Positions 8,749-18,339 of a stretch of DNA of 49,756 bases are shown piece after piece (position 1 is the stretch's first letter; the number at the start of each line of letters is the position of its first letter). A program made the position numbers and the translations under genes. This DNA comes from a virus. The notes under the pieces are model-generated. The model ran no database searches, was not told where the DNA came from, and worked only from the letters and a program-made list of their open reading frames with translations. The stretch is taken from the IMG/VR virus record IMGVR_UViG_3300044577_000130, positions 1 through 49,756 of that record. One strand, written 5' to 3'.

Positions 8749-10929
8749 TTAGGTCACCGTTGTCCACGTAAGACCAAAGTTATAGGCGTAAGCATCGCCT
8801 AAACTGTTTAACTTAGCAAGGTTATCAAGGTAAAGGTTGCCAGCAACCACAGACAACTCAGCCACCTTCCCGTCAAAGAAGTTGCTCCCAGCACCGCCAA
8901 TCGCCATGGAATCCAGGTCACCATCGCTAGAATCCACATTTGTCAGCAATGCAGCTCCGCCATTCACATAAAGCCTGGATTTGTTCTCCGTCGTCGGGTC
9001 ATCATCAAATATCACCAACCACACCTCAGCCGTGGAGGTAGCCGCAGTATCGGCCTGAGCGGTCCCAGCATTGATCACACGGTCATCCGAGGCATCCTTC
9101 TGGATAATCATGCCAGAACCCAGATTGTCGCTCATCAGGTCCTGACGCGTCCCTGAGGCAGGCGTGTCAAATACCACCACAGCGAATATCGTCACCGGCT
9201 GGCTGACCGCAGAACCCCAGCTCCCCAATGGCAAATCCAGGAAATCGCTGTTAGCCGCAGTAAACTGGGTCACCGTCCGGGCATTGACCGAATCAAACTG
9301 AAACTGCGGCGAGTTGCCTACAACCATCTGCCTAAGATGCCGACGATTGCCAGACAGGTCCTTTGCCTTCTGAACATCCTCACCGACCAGAGTCGCCTGA
9401 TTGACCCATCCCGTCCCGAGAGCTACGCCAGGAGCATCCAGAGCAGGCAAGGTAGCTGTATCTACTGCGTTGAGCCGGTCCTGTGAGGTGGCCTCGTCCA
9501 GCTTATAAAAGGCAGTCAGGTTCGTTATCCCTGGATTGCCTGCCCCTGAACCAGCCACCAACTCTTCATGGGTGCGACCATCCCCCAAGTTGTATAGATA
9601 GTCATGAGCAGCCGTAGTGAGAATCTCGTCGTAGATGTAAGGGGAATCGATATGGCCCGGGAAGAAATCACTGGGAGAGCTATCGCCAATGGCCCCTATG
9701 AGAACATCCGATGTACTTTGGAAAAGAGCAAGTAAACCCGTCTTGAAGTTTCGTGTTATAGCGCCAGCCACTTCGCTTCCTATGCCAACCTCGAGTAGAG
9801 CAGCAAAATTATCATACTTACCATAAATGAAAAACCACTGATCTGTGTTCGTAATGCCCGGAGTAACCGTAACGATATCAGTGAGCGTTCCATTATTCGA
9901 AGCAGTAAACGAAACATCACCGCCAGCCTCAACCTTTAGCGCCCACTCACGCTGGTTTCCAACAGTCTCCCACTTGGCAATCGGATAAGCATCAGAAGCA
10001 GTTGAATCCATCTTGACCCAACAACCAACAGAAATAAACCCGCCATGGTTCAGAAGAACATGATCTTCAATCCGCAGGAACTGAGTTGAGCCATTCAGCT
10101 CAACTCCCAATGCTTTGCCAACACTCGTCGTCTTATTGAAAGCATATCTGGCATTGAGCGTTACCCCCGTAAAGTTCAGGGTCTTTTCAAGAGGATCCGT
10201 GCAACAGCATGGCCCGCCAATACCTTCTACGAGTACCTCAGCAGGAAGCGTGCCTTCAGCTTCTCCAGCTTTTCCGGCACAAGTACACTCGCCTGTGTCT
10301 AGCGATGCAGAAGACGCATAAGGAAGAACCTCATGCCAGCAACAATCCGTAGGTGTAGGAGCACCCGGGGGTGTAATGAACTTGCGATACCATCGAGAAC
10401 AGTGCCTATTACATACTTCCGGCGATATAGGAGCACTGTATTCCTCATAAGTAGCTTCAAGAAAATAGTTATCTGGACCAGATGCAAAAGTAGTTACCCT
10501 CCAAAAGAAGAACGACGAGCCTATATTGACTCTAACACGCGGAACATCTAATGGCTCGATATCGACACGACCATCATCGCAATTCTTAAAAGCAGCAATA
10601 CCGCAAGTTATATCAGCTTCCTTGACTCCTCCAACCAGAATACTGCGACTAGCAAAAGTACATTTGTCAGTTTCAGGAACAACCGGCTCAAGTTTAAATA
10701 CACCCGAAGCTACCCCACACGATGCCCCAGATCTGCAACCGCCCGTAGTAGGGCCGACGGGCCCCTGAGCTACGAAGCCGTCAGGCACGGTCAACCTTAC
10801 AAACCGCGGTGTAAGACAGTTGCCACATACATCGCACTCACGCTGCACACAGCACTCGTCTTGAGTGACAAGCTTATTGTCCGCTAAATAAAGCTTGCCG
10901 CCCTTATCAACTTTGAGCTTAGTGCCCAT
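8749..10929 (-). CDS. Tail fibre/adhesin with LamG (concanavalin-like) domains
   Basis: The 726-residue protein has a Cys-rich N-terminal region (DECCVQRECDVCGNC near 25-40, more Cys pairs to about 240). A LamG-like domain follows at about 245-440, with FLRIEDHVLLN, SVGCWVKMD, a jelly-roll pattern and a GHIDSPYIYDEIL strand. A second lectin-like domain covers about 520-726, with a FDDDPTTENKSRLYVNGG strand. The second domain resembles the C-terminus of the 1,212-residue plus-strand adhesin at 44907-48545, which has FDDDP and NNSRLYVDG at the matching place. Probable surface glycan binding. The start overlaps the stop of the neighbouring fibre gene by one base. Confidence 0.8.
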   Translation of the reverse strand: MGTKLKVDKGGKLYLADNKLVTQDECCVQRECDVCGNCLTPRFVRLTVPDGFVAQGPVGPTTGGCRSGASCGVASGVFKLEPVVPETDKCTFASRSILVGGVKEADITCGIAAFKNCDDGRVDIEPLDVPRVRVNIGSSFFFWRVTTFASGPDNYFLEATYEEYSAPISPEVCNRHCSRWYRKFITPPGAPTPTDCCWHEVLPYASSASLDTGECTCAGKAGEAEGTLPAEVLVEGIGGPCCCTDPLEKTLNFTGVTLNARYAFNKTTSVGKALGVELNGSTQFLRIEDHVLLNHGGFISVGCWVKMDSTASDAYPIAKWETVGNQREWALKVEAGGDVSFTASNNGTLTDIVTVTPGITNTDQWFFIYGKYDNFAALLEVGIGSEVAGAITRNFKTGLLALFQSTSDVLIGAIGDSSPSDFFPGHIDSPYIYDEILTTAAHDYLYNLGDGRTHEELVAGSGAGNPGITNLTAFYKLDEATSQDRLNAVDTATLPALDAPGVALGTGWVNQATLVGEDVQKAKDLSGNRRHLRQMVVGNSPQFQFDSVNARTVTQFTAANSDFLDLPLGSWGSAVSQPVTIFAVVVFDTPASGTRQDLMSDNLGSGMIIQKDASDDRVINAGTAQADTAATSTAEVWLVIFDDDPTTENKSRLYVNGGAALLTNVDSSDGDLDSMAIGGAGSNFFDGKVAELSVVAGNLYLDNLAKLNSLGDAYAYNFGLTWTTVT

Positions 10930-12137
10930 CAGCAGGTCAAATCCTCACACACGGCTAATGGGATTAAACACGTAACATCAGATAACGCTACATCTGAGGC
11001 GTCAATTACATCTCCAGCTGCATTCCTAATCAAGGTTAACGTATGCTGAGTAAACCTAAGCTCAAGATCCGATGGCGGAGTTCCTCCAATAAAACCACAA
11101 GATGATATAGTTCCTAGATAAGTTGCAGTAATCTTAAGAGCAGGGTCTTCCTTAAAATCAACACTAATGGCACAAGGAGTTACGGGTGGGAGAACATTTT
11201 CATCGCAATCAGCCGATTTAAATGTGTCAATCTGCACCTCAAGCTCTTCGCAGCAAATCAGTCCAGTACAAGCTCGATGATCGTCCCAAACCAGATCCCT
11301 TGGATTAATCTGAACAGGATTAGGAAAATCGTCACCAAATTCCAGACCACATCCAATCTTCACATTTATGAAGCAATCGCCAACAGCCTCCAGTCCTAAG
11401 TTTGCAATCTGCATCGCATCAACTTTAACGCCGTCCGGACTCACATCAATCCCGCAGGCCTGTTTTACCTTCAACTCGCACTTCGGGAAACCGCTTACCG
11501 GATCAATCGATGTGTCCGTCTCCAAACCCTCGCCATCAACCTGCGCCGGATCGAAAAAGATATCCGTGCCATCCGTCGTCCCCAAACCGCAACCAACATC
11601 AAAATCATTCATATCCAAAGCTAATGTACAGGTATCGGTAACCTGCAGTCCATCTCCTGCAAGCAGAGCTGCATCGACTACTAAATCATTTGAAGAAAAC
11701 GTAAGACCGCAGCCAGCGTCCACTCTCATGGAACAGGCAGTGGGGGTGCCCACGGACTCTAGACCAAGCCCGGCAACATCCCCAGGGTCAAATATGATAA
11801 GACCACCAGTGATATCAATCCCGCAGCCTTCACCAAGAACACCACCCCCTGTCGCATCTAATAGACAGTTGTCTACATCTGGATCAGTGCTCTGAGCCGT
11901 GATATTCACGCCTTGTAGATCTTCAGTTTTAACCTTCAATTCGCCTGCGGTATTTATCACAAGCCCGCAGCCAAGCACCGGGAGAGCATCAACTGTAAGA
12001 TCCTCGCAGACCACCTTGAGCGTATCGATGATCTCGGAGATCGCGCGAGTGATCTCCTTCCAATTACGCTCCTCAGCCGGCTGCGTGCAGGGATGAGGGA
12101 CTATCTGAGGCTTAAGAGGTACGGTGCATGAAGCCAT
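10929..12137 (-). CDS. Tail fibre shaft protein with GCGL repeats
   Basis: After an N-terminal helical segment (about 20-45) the 402-residue protein is built of at least six repeats of 40-45 residues with the pattern GCGL/GCGI, a short turn, a V/F-D-P/A strand, then L-G-GL, as in ALPVLGCGLVINTAG and AGCGLTFSSND. Short beta repeats with a conserved glycine-leucine turn are typical of trimeric fibre shafts. The repeats end near residue 290; the C-terminal about 110 residues form a separate domain. It is coupled with the LamG adhesin downstream, so the pair may form one receptor-binding apparatus. Confidence 0.75.
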   Translation of the reverse strand: MASCTVPLKPQIVPHPCTQPAEERNWKEITRAISEIIDTLKVVCEDLTVDALPVLGCGLVINTAGELKVKTEDLQGVNITAQSTDPDVDNCLLDATGGGVLGEGCGIDITGGLIIFDPGDVAGLGLESVGTPTACSMRVDAGCGLTFSSNDLVVDAALLAGDGLQVTDTCTLALDMNDFDVGCGLGTTDGTDIFFDPAQVDGEGLETDTSIDPVSGFPKCELKVKQACGIDVSPDGVKVDAMQIANLGLEAVGDCFINVKIGCGLEFGDDFPNPVQINPRDLVWDDHRACTGLICCEELEVQIDTFKSADCDENVLPPVTPCAISVDFKEDPALKITATYLGTISSCGFIGGTPPSDLELRFTQHTLTLIRNAAGDVIDASDVALSDVTCLIPLAVCEDLTC

Positions 12138-14873
12138 TTAACCGAGCCGCTGGGTTCCTGAGCTAACAATCCGGGCGGTCACCTTCTCAATAGACCAAGC
12201 CCGGTTCTCACCGTTACTTAAACGTACGAGAGCTGCTCCGCCCCGCGCCCTAGGTCGATGAGTTAAGTTCAGTCCAATCGTATTCCAATTGCCACTCGCA
12301 AAAGTAGATGCCTGGAATGCATTCTCCGCGTTCTCGCCAACTCGAACCGCCCAATCCACATCTGCACCCGTAGCCCCGTTTCCAGTCACACCCACGAGCT
12401 CCGTTAAAACCGACTCACGGTCATTCTCGTCGTGGATATCAAACGGGCCATAATCCACGAAGCTTGTGATGATGTTGTTGTCGTCATCCCGATCATGACT
12501 CTCATGGAAACGACGGAGAAATCCGTCTCGACCACCTAAGATGACTGCTTGATCCTCCGGGTCCAGACCCTGAGACTCTAACAGTGCTGTGGGCTCTAGG
12601 TCCCTGTCTGCAAACTCCATGAGCCAAAAGGAGTCTGTCTCCCAATCAAACCACCAATGCTCTGTAGGGGCCTTCTGGTCCCTAGTAACGTATATGTGGA
12701 CCCCTCGACGAGCAACATCATAGGCAAGTTGAACATCTGCGTTCTCACGGTCAATGTTCAGAAGCTCGATCGGAAGCTTCTCTCGCGATACGCTGGTAGG
12801 AGTATCGCCACAACCAGGCGGCATGCGATACAGACCATCTAAGGAAAGGAAGAGCAACCCCCCGCCAGGCACATGACACCAAGCACGCTTGTCTACAACT
12901 CCAATCTTGTAAGACAGAGCATCGATACGACCTCCAAGACTGGGGTCTCCCCGCATCGTCCAAAGGGTCTCAGCTCCTCCGAAAATAATGCAGTCGTCAT
13001 TGTGTGGTATCACGGCACGGATTGGCTCACCCAGTCGACCAGCATCTGCTACGTTACCAGCAACTGCACGAGCAACATCCGTTGCACTGTAATCCCAGTC
13101 ATAAGGATTCCCTATCCGACTCATGTACCATACTTGAGGATTAAGGTGCGAGCCGGCTAAGACCATCCGGTCATTCCAAAGTGCGATGATGGGACAGCCT
13201 AGAGGAACGAATCCCTTGGTTGCATGCGCCTGCCAGATCAACAACGTATCGGACTCTGCATCGTAAACTTTCGGCGCTCTTTCAATCGTAAACGGAATAA
13301 GTGTCTCATCGGTTGGAGTAGTCAAAAGGTTGACTGTCGTTGTGACAATCGTATCAATCTGATAGCTCCGTGGGTCCACCTCTCCTTCATGACCGCCTTT
13401 AATTGTTTCGGTAACCGTAACAACCGTTGAAGAACCGCCTGTCATATCAAAGTTTGTACCAACTATCAATGGAATATCTTGATTGTCTAGCAACCCAGTG
13501 AAAGTAACGACCCAGTCATTCGTAGGACCCATACCAATGCCAATCATTGTAATATCACCAACGGCAATACTATTAAGCGCTTCAAGGCTTGTCTTAATAT
13601 CTGACGGTGCAGCACTGAATAAAATATTAGCTGTCGTTTCCCCGAAGATAGTCAAAGTAAAGTTGCCACCGCTGGTTGCATCATCAATATTAATCGTCTG
13701 CCTCTCTGTGCCTTTATCAAACAAGAAGCCAACTACATGGTCATTCACATTAGCATTCGTATTGTCGACGAAATTACCAGTAGCAGCTGAAGTAAAAGCA
13801 GAAGACGCAAGAGCACCATCAGTATCAATGGCCTCGCCCTCGCCATAGTCTGCAATGAATAGCTGCTGAAGCCGTGGCTGGGCCATCAAGAGCCGATCTG
13901 AGGCCAGGGTCAGACTACTGGAGATCTGGACCATATCCCCCATGAACTCGTCTTCCTTGTAGAGAAGACCATTAGAAGATGCAAAGATCTTCCTGCGGAA
14001 GGTAATTTCCTTTTCTGCTGTCTCGCTAGGCGTTCTGAAATATTGGATCCGGAAGCGCTCAATTTGGATTCGCTCTGGAGGAGCCGTGTTCGGCTTAAGC
14101 TCAAAACCAATCCTCTGACCCGCAGCGGCACCAATAGTCGTTGGGCTTAAAATCGTATGCTCTTTCCAAAAGCAAGAAATGCTATTGTCGGTAACCAATA
14201 CCGAAAACCAACCAGCATCCGCATAGCCATCATCTGCGCTCGTAAAAGCATCAGTGCTTGCCGTAGCCGAAGCAGCTGTAACGATGAGTGAACCCGAGTA
14301 GGCTCCATCCGAAAGCGTTAAACGTGCCCTAGCCCCATCCGCATCATTGTCAGGAGTCGTATCATCCATGCGGAAAAAGACACTGAAGGCACCTTCAATG
14401 CTACCAAGGTAGGGCTTGATATATACCTGAACTAAGTAACTGATAGACGGCGGTGTACCAACTGTATGAATCAAAGGAACGAACGCATCACGGACCAGAC
14501 CGTCACCCGTGCCACCAGCAGCAAACGCCGTCCCATCGCCAATGCTTGCCGCAGTGTTTGTCCCATGGATCGGCGTACTCCAAAGACTGCCAACCGTAGT
14601 GCCTCGGAAAGTATCCGCCCAGAAGGTATAGGCCGTCTCTTCAATACGCTCCATATGCGAGAGCATACGAACGGGATTGCCAGAGCCAAGAAGAGTGCGA
14701 TTGGCTAGACCAAGACCAGGCCGAGAACCACCGCGCTCTCGACCACTTGTGGTATGGTCTGGACGGCAGTTAAGAGAGTCCGGAGTGGTGAAGGGCGGCT
14801 GCTGTTGGAAGCCAAACTTCCGATGCAAGCCGCCGGAAGGGAACCGAAGATCCAGAATGGATTTCTGAGGCAC
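12138..14873 (-). CDS. Tail-nozzle-like protein
   Basis: The 911-residue protein has an insertion rich in beta strands (about 75-290, lectin-like, WADTFRGTTVGSLW) and a long central beta-rich region. From about 550 it contains segments typical of podoviral nozzle or tail tubular B proteins: LIWQAHATKGFVPLG, then VWYMSRIGNPYDWD, then IRAVIPHNDDCIIFG and LWTMRGDPS. These are the propeller-like strands usually found in that family. Position between head-fibre and fibre genes fits. Family assignment is by pattern only. Confidence 0.7.
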   Translation of the reverse strand: MPQKSILDLRFPSGGLHRKFGFQQQPPFTTPDSLNCRPDHTTSGRERGGSRPGLGLANRTLLGSGNPVRMLSHMERIEETAYTFWADTFRGTTVGSLWSTPIHGTNTAASIGDGTAFAAGGTGDGLVRDAFVPLIHTVGTPPSISYLVQVYIKPYLGSIEGAFSVFFRMDDTTPDNDADGARARLTLSDGAYSGSLIVTAASATASTDAFTSADDGYADAGWFSVLVTDNSISCFWKEHTILSPTTIGAAAGQRIGFELKPNTAPPERIQIERFRIQYFRTPSETAEKEITFRRKIFASSNGLLYKEDEFMGDMVQISSSLTLASDRLLMAQPRLQQLFIADYGEGEAIDTDGALASSAFTSAATGNFVDNTNANVNDHVVGFLFDKGTERQTINIDDATSGGNFTLTIFGETTANILFSAAPSDIKTSLEALNSIAVGDITMIGIGMGPTNDWVVTFTGLLDNQDIPLIVGTNFDMTGGSSTVVTVTETIKGGHEGEVDPRSYQIDTIVTTTVNLLTTPTDETLIPFTIERAPKVYDAESDTLLIWQAHATKGFVPLGCPIIALWNDRMVLAGSHLNPQVWYMSRIGNPYDWDYSATDVARAVAGNVADAGRLGEPIRAVIPHNDDCIIFGGAETLWTMRGDPSLGGRIDALSYKIGVVDKRAWCHVPGGGLLFLSLDGLYRMPPGCGDTPTSVSREKLPIELLNIDRENADVQLAYDVARRGVHIYVTRDQKAPTEHWWFDWETDSFWLMEFADRDLEPTALLESQGLDPEDQAVILGGRDGFLRRFHESHDRDDDNNIITSFVDYGPFDIHDENDRESVLTELVGVTGNGATGADVDWAVRVGENAENAFQASTFASGNWNTIGLNLTHRPRARGGAALVRLSNGENRAWSIEKVTARIVSSGTQRLG

Positions 14874-14874
14874 A

Positions 14875-15246
14875 TCAAGAGCCCTTAATTATTCCAATAT
14901 TCACAAGAGCAGTACGAACCTCCGTTAACAACAGGTCCAAAGAGTTAACATCGTCACGTAAGGCCACAAGATCATTCATAAGAGCCGCAGACTGATCGAT
15001 AGTAGATGTGTTCCCAATCAGACTCAGGCCAGCGCCACCCGTACCCGTATTGGCTCCGACCGTAGTCATGACGCCCTGATCCGCTTGATTCGCAGCGGTT
15101 GGCTGAATGACTGGCGTAACATTAAAAAAACCGACCTTCTCCGAAACGGAAGTTCCGATTTTCAGACCCGTTCCAGTCCCTGCGTTAATCGTGAAAGTAT
15201 CCCAATCCGCCAAAGCAGCGTCACTGGGAAGCCTATGTGCAGTCAT
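14875..15246 (-). CDS. Head-fibre-like protein
   Basis: The 123-residue product has a DWDTFTINAGTGTGLKIGT segment followed by EKVGFFNVTPVIQPTA, then a Gly/Thr-rich turn and a C-terminal amphipathic helix (about 85-118, ALMNDLVALRDDVNSLDLLL). The GLKIGT-GFF-PVVQP pattern followed by a trimerising helix is common in small phage head-fibre or decoration proteins. It starts five bases after the stop of the upstream gene. Good pattern match, no direct proof. Confidence 0.6.
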   Translation of the reverse strand: MTAHRLPSDAALADWDTFTINAGTGTGLKIGTSVSEKVGFFNVTPVIQPTAANQADQGVMTTVGANTGTGGAGLSLIGNTSTIDQSAALMNDLVALRDDVNSLDLLLTEVRTALVNIGIIKGS

Positions 15247-15251
15247 GATCG

Positions 15252-15584
15252 TTATCCTTTAAAAGAAACCAGAACACTGTCCGCGGCATCACCTATCATC
15301 TTCACCCACGGAGCACCAAACGCCTCGTCAGGAAACTCATAATTAAATCCAGCAGATACTACCTGCGTTATATTGGCATTTAAGATATCCCGCATGATGG
15401 TGTAGGTCCCGCCTTCTATAGGGGCAGCATAGAAGGTGACCAACGTAATCGACGATCCTGCCGGAATGAAATACTTTCCCTGAGCAAATGCGAAAGGTAT
15501 TTCATCTGAAGTAGCCACAGTTATCCCGACCGCAATAGTCGTCTGGGCTTCAGCCGCTTCTCTTGAAATTAAAGTAAAGCTCAT
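15252..15584 (-). CDS. Small beta-rich virion protein, unknown
   Basis: This 110-residue beta-rich protein has no Cys and no membrane segment; it includes FAFAQGKYFIPAGSSITLV and ends in SVLVSFKG. It lies in the head/neck gene block, between the neck protein and the head-fibre-like protein. The fold resembles small virion surface proteins, but I did not recognise a family. Confidence 0.6.
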   Translation of the reverse strand: MSFTLISREAAEAQTTIAVGITVATSDEIPFAFAQGKYFIPAGSSITLVTFYAAPIEGGTYTIMRDILNANITQVVSAGFNYEFPDEAFGAPWVKMIGDAADSVLVSFKG

Positions 15585-15587
15585 GGG

Positions 15588-17075
15588 TTAGCTCCCAGTA
15601 TAGAGCGTATCAATTCGTGACCGGAACAAAGGCTCCGGAAACTCTCCGTCACTACGGTCCAAATTAAAACCAATCAGATCAGGCTGACTCATCTTTCGGT
15701 CATGCGTAACACTCGCAGACAGCTGCTGCATGAACCTTCCGTGATAATCCGCCGAGCGGTCTGAAGACTCCTTTTCTGCTGCGGCCAAGCAAGACAGGAG
15801 AATGGTTTGAGAATGCGACTGACCGCCCAGCGGTAAAGGATTCATATCGCTAAGCTTCCGACTCAGTACGAAATACCTGAACAGAAGTTCATATACCTGA
15901 TTCGGTGTAGGCCACAGGAGCATCCAGAAGGTCTGCTGGCCAATGCTATCCACGCGCGGCTCAATCGCAGCAAACTGAGGGAAGTCGCTTAAGTTGCTGA
16001 CCCCCTGACGCCAGCGATAAATCTGCGTAGGTCCAGTAATCTTAATGGGTCGGTAAAGAACCGTGCTCGAGGTATAGGAGATCTGGCCGTCAAGGCCTCC
16101 GAAATCCTTGGGCATCTGATATTCAAACTGGTTGCCACTAGTATCAACCCGTGAGAATGGCCGAATAAAGGTCCATATGTGGGTTGTCTGCTCGCCTGGT
16201 ATCGGAGGTGGCATATAGAAGGTCCGTAGGCCCTCCTGGACCATGAAATCCGCATGACTCTGCTGGGGATGGGTCCAAGTGCTATGGTCCCAGCCATAGC
16301 CCAGAACACGGCCCACTTGCCTCAGGAGGCCCTTGTAGGTGACCTGCATCGAATCGTCTTCATCCTCAATCGGCCACGATCCAGAGACGCTAGGGCTAGC
16401 TGAGGAGCGATCTGAGAGGATGGAGACGCTTAGAAGCTGCATGAACTTCTGGAAGTGAAGGCCGCCTGCCTCATCGTTGATTCTGGCTTCTGCTATGGCC
16501 AGGCAACTTTCCAAGATGGTCTCGCTATGGACCATACCCCCAAGAGGATTAGGACTGTCGGTAGTCAGTTTGGGAGGATTGACAGCAAACTGATATTCCA
16601 GCGTCCTGTCAGTATCCGGAGACGGATAGAAGAGGACCTCGAACCGTTGGGGCATGGCTCCAGCGCGAGCAACGACTCGAATTGCCGCATAGAGCGGATC
16701 TCCCGACCGGTTATTTTTGCTTCGAAGGCTCCGAATGCGCTCTTCGGTGATAATTGCTACCGACCGCTTCTTCAAAGAAACATCGTAGCTGAACTCGCCA
16801 ATGATCGAACCGAAGTCGTCTGGAAGAAGATACGTGTAATTGTTCGCATTGATCTCCAGACGAGCAATAGGTTTCAGAAAAGACCACTCGTAACGAGAAG
16901 GCGGGTCACCTATAGGAGGTGGAATGTAGAACTGCCTAAGACCACTCGCCAAGGCGTCTTCAATATCGTCGCTCTGGTCTGTCGTCCAAGCCGTAGTATC
17001 TCTCTTAAAGCCAAGGTAATGACCAATGGCTTTACGGAAATCATCGTAGGCTAGCGACAGGGTACTCTCAGCCAT
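15588..17075 (-). CDS. Neck/adaptor protein with a tandem internal duplication
   Basis: The 495-residue protein consists of two homologous domains of about 230 residues. Domain 1 (about 8-235) carries GLRQFYIPPPI, a W-S-FLKP strand, LLPDDFG, LFYPSPD, NPLGGMVHSETILESCLA and FMQLLSVSI. Domain 2 (about 245-475) carries the same landmarks in the same order: GLRTFYMPPPI, WTFIRP, QMPKDFG, LWPTPN, PLGGQSHSQTILLSCLA and FMQQLSASV. The helix-sheet layout and place after the capsid gene suit a head-tail adaptor or tail tubular A-like protein. The two-domain form implies each copy occupies two positions in the neck ring; that is inference. Confidence 0.7.
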   Translation of the reverse strand: MAESTLSLAYDDFRKAIGHYLGFKRDTTAWTTDQSDDIEDALASGLRQFYIPPPIGDPPSRYEWSFLKPIARLEINANNYTYLLPDDFGSIIGEFSYDVSLKKRSVAIITEERIRSLRSKNNRSGDPLYAAIRVVARAGAMPQRFEVLFYPSPDTDRTLEYQFAVNPPKLTTDSPNPLGGMVHSETILESCLAIAEARINDEAGGLHFQKFMQLLSVSILSDRSSASPSVSGSWPIEDEDDSMQVTYKGLLRQVGRVLGYGWDHSTWTHPQQSHADFMVQEGLRTFYMPPPIPGEQTTHIWTFIRPFSRVDTSGNQFEYQMPKDFGGLDGQISYTSSTVLYRPIKITGPTQIYRWRQGVSNLSDFPQFAAIEPRVDSIGQQTFWMLLWPTPNQVYELLFRYFVLSRKLSDMNPLPLGGQSHSQTILLSCLAAAEKESSDRSADYHGRFMQQLSASVTHDRKMSQPDLIGFNLDRSDGEFPEPLFRSRIDTLYTGS

Positions 17076-17454
17076 CTTCCTTTACGCTTTCGTCCGAGAC
17101 CAGAACAGCGTCTCCCTTTTTCAGCTCTTCTGGAGACTGATCATCTAGAAATATCAGTCGGCCTTTTTGATAGCTCTTCACATCACCGTTATCTTTTTGG
17201 ACTACGTACTTGTCTTTGTCATGACCAATGACGATCCCGTCTAGCTGAAACTTCCCTGCCTTGATCTTCACTGGTCCGAAATACTCTCGCATCTCATCTG
17301 GCTTGTCTCTCTCAGGAGCCTTCATCTTGATCATTTCATTGGGAAAGATATCCCATGGACCCTCCCTTTTGAATCGGACGCGGTAATGGAGCGGGCTCCA
17401 CTTGTGGCATTCAACTGCCTGCTTCCACTCGTCATTGTCCATGAGAACGTACAT
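17068..17454 (-). CDS. Small basic protein after the capsid genes, unknown
   Basis: This 128-residue, Lys/Asp-rich protein contains a beta-barrel-like stretch (FQLDGIVIGHDKDKYVVQK), then LKKGDAVLVSDE at the C-terminus. No family was recognised. It is the first gene after a transcription terminator and its last eight bases overlap the neck-protein gene, so it is probably read at lower level than the capsid genes. Confidence 0.6.
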   Translation of the reverse strand: MYVLMDNDEWKQAVECHKWSPLHYRVRFKREGPWDIFPNEMIKMKAPERDKPDEMREYFGPVKIKAGKFQLDGIVIGHDKDKYVVQKDNGDVKSYQKGRLIFLDDQSPEELKKGDAVLVSDESVKEDG

Positions 17455-17468
17455 CCATTTCCTCCTTT

Positions 17469-17509
17469 AAAAAGAGCCTGCCGGCGCGCCAAACAGCGAC
17501 GACAGGCTC
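17469..17509 (-). terminator. Rho-independent terminator after the capsid genes
   Basis: Read on the minus strand, a GC-rich stem with arms GAGCCTG and CAGGCTC, extended internally by GC pairs, is followed at once by five T. It lies just after the lectin-fold capsid protein gene, which would let the capsid genes be transcribed more than the downstream tail genes. Confidence 0.8.
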
Positions 17510-17527
17510 AACCCCAAGCCACTACAC

Positions 17528-18328
17528 TTAGTTCAATTGTGCTACTCTCCACCAATCGATGTGGACAATCGAATCGGTGGTCGCATCCGTCTGACAAACC
17601 AAAGATGGCTTTAAGCCAAGGACTGGAACATTTAGATTTGTCACGGTTGTCGCTTGCTTCACGTTATCCACGTAGTGCTCAACCAATAGGTCTGCCGTAC
17701 CAGTTGCATCTAGATCTGTCACGACAAATCCAAGCTTGACCCACTCGGTTCCATCCGTTGTCACATCTCCATCGACAAGGGTGTGCGGTGAAGATAACGC
17801 TGCATTACGAGTCCCCGCCTTCTCGCCAAAGAACAGCAGAATGGCATCGTCCGTTGTCGACTCCCAGCCGATATGATTGGCACTTGTATTAGCCGGAGTA
17901 GCGCCACCATCGATGAGAGTAATATCATTTTCTGAAAGCCCAAGGAAGAACTGAGGGCCGGTTGCTATATCCAATGCCCTGACTCTTGCCTCAAACCAAA
18001 TCTTCGTGTTATTTGCCGGCGTAAAGCTTGAACCGCCAGCAGCGTCTAATTGGACAGTTACACCATCACCGGCTGTTGCAACACCAGCAGCGTCGGCAAT
18101 GCCATTTCCATTTGCAACATCACCCAAAAGAAACGTTCCAGTAGTTTCTGCAGTAATCGTATATCTACCCGTAGGCAAATCAACGAAGGTATCCTCGAAC
18201 ATGAAACCGTCAACCAGACCCAATCGGATTTGATCAATAGGAGCGCTTGCCCAAATAGCAGGCGAGAAGGTTGCAAACCTTTCTGCGGCACTCAAATTCC
18301 GCTCATGCTCCGTTACTAGCATAGTCAT
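17528..18328 (-). CDS. Lectin-fold capsid decoration/minor capsid protein
   Basis: The 266-residue protein has an N-terminal helix (about 8-30), then an all-beta domain with IWFEARVRALDI, FFLGLSEND, NHIGWESTTDDAILLFFGE and WVKLGFVV. This is the concanavalin/jelly-roll pattern common in proteins encoded just after the major capsid gene. It lies twelve bases from the capsid gene and is followed by a terminator, so strong co-expression with the capsid protein is likely. A decoration or minor capsid role is inferred. Confidence 0.65.
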   Translation of the reverse strand: MTMLVTEHERNLSAAERFATFSPAIWASAPIDQIRLGLVDGFMFEDTFVDLPTGRYTITAETTGTFLLGDVANGNGIADAAGVATAGDGVTVQLDAAGGSSFTPANNTKIWFEARVRALDIATGPQFFLGLSENDITLIDGGATPANTSANHIGWESTTDDAILLFFGEKAGTRNAALSSPHTLVDGDVTTDGTEWVKLGFVVTDLDATGTADLLVEHYVDNVKQATTVTNLNVPVLGLKPSLVCQTDATTDSIVHIDWWRVAQLN

Positions 18329-18339
18329 ATTAGGTCTCC

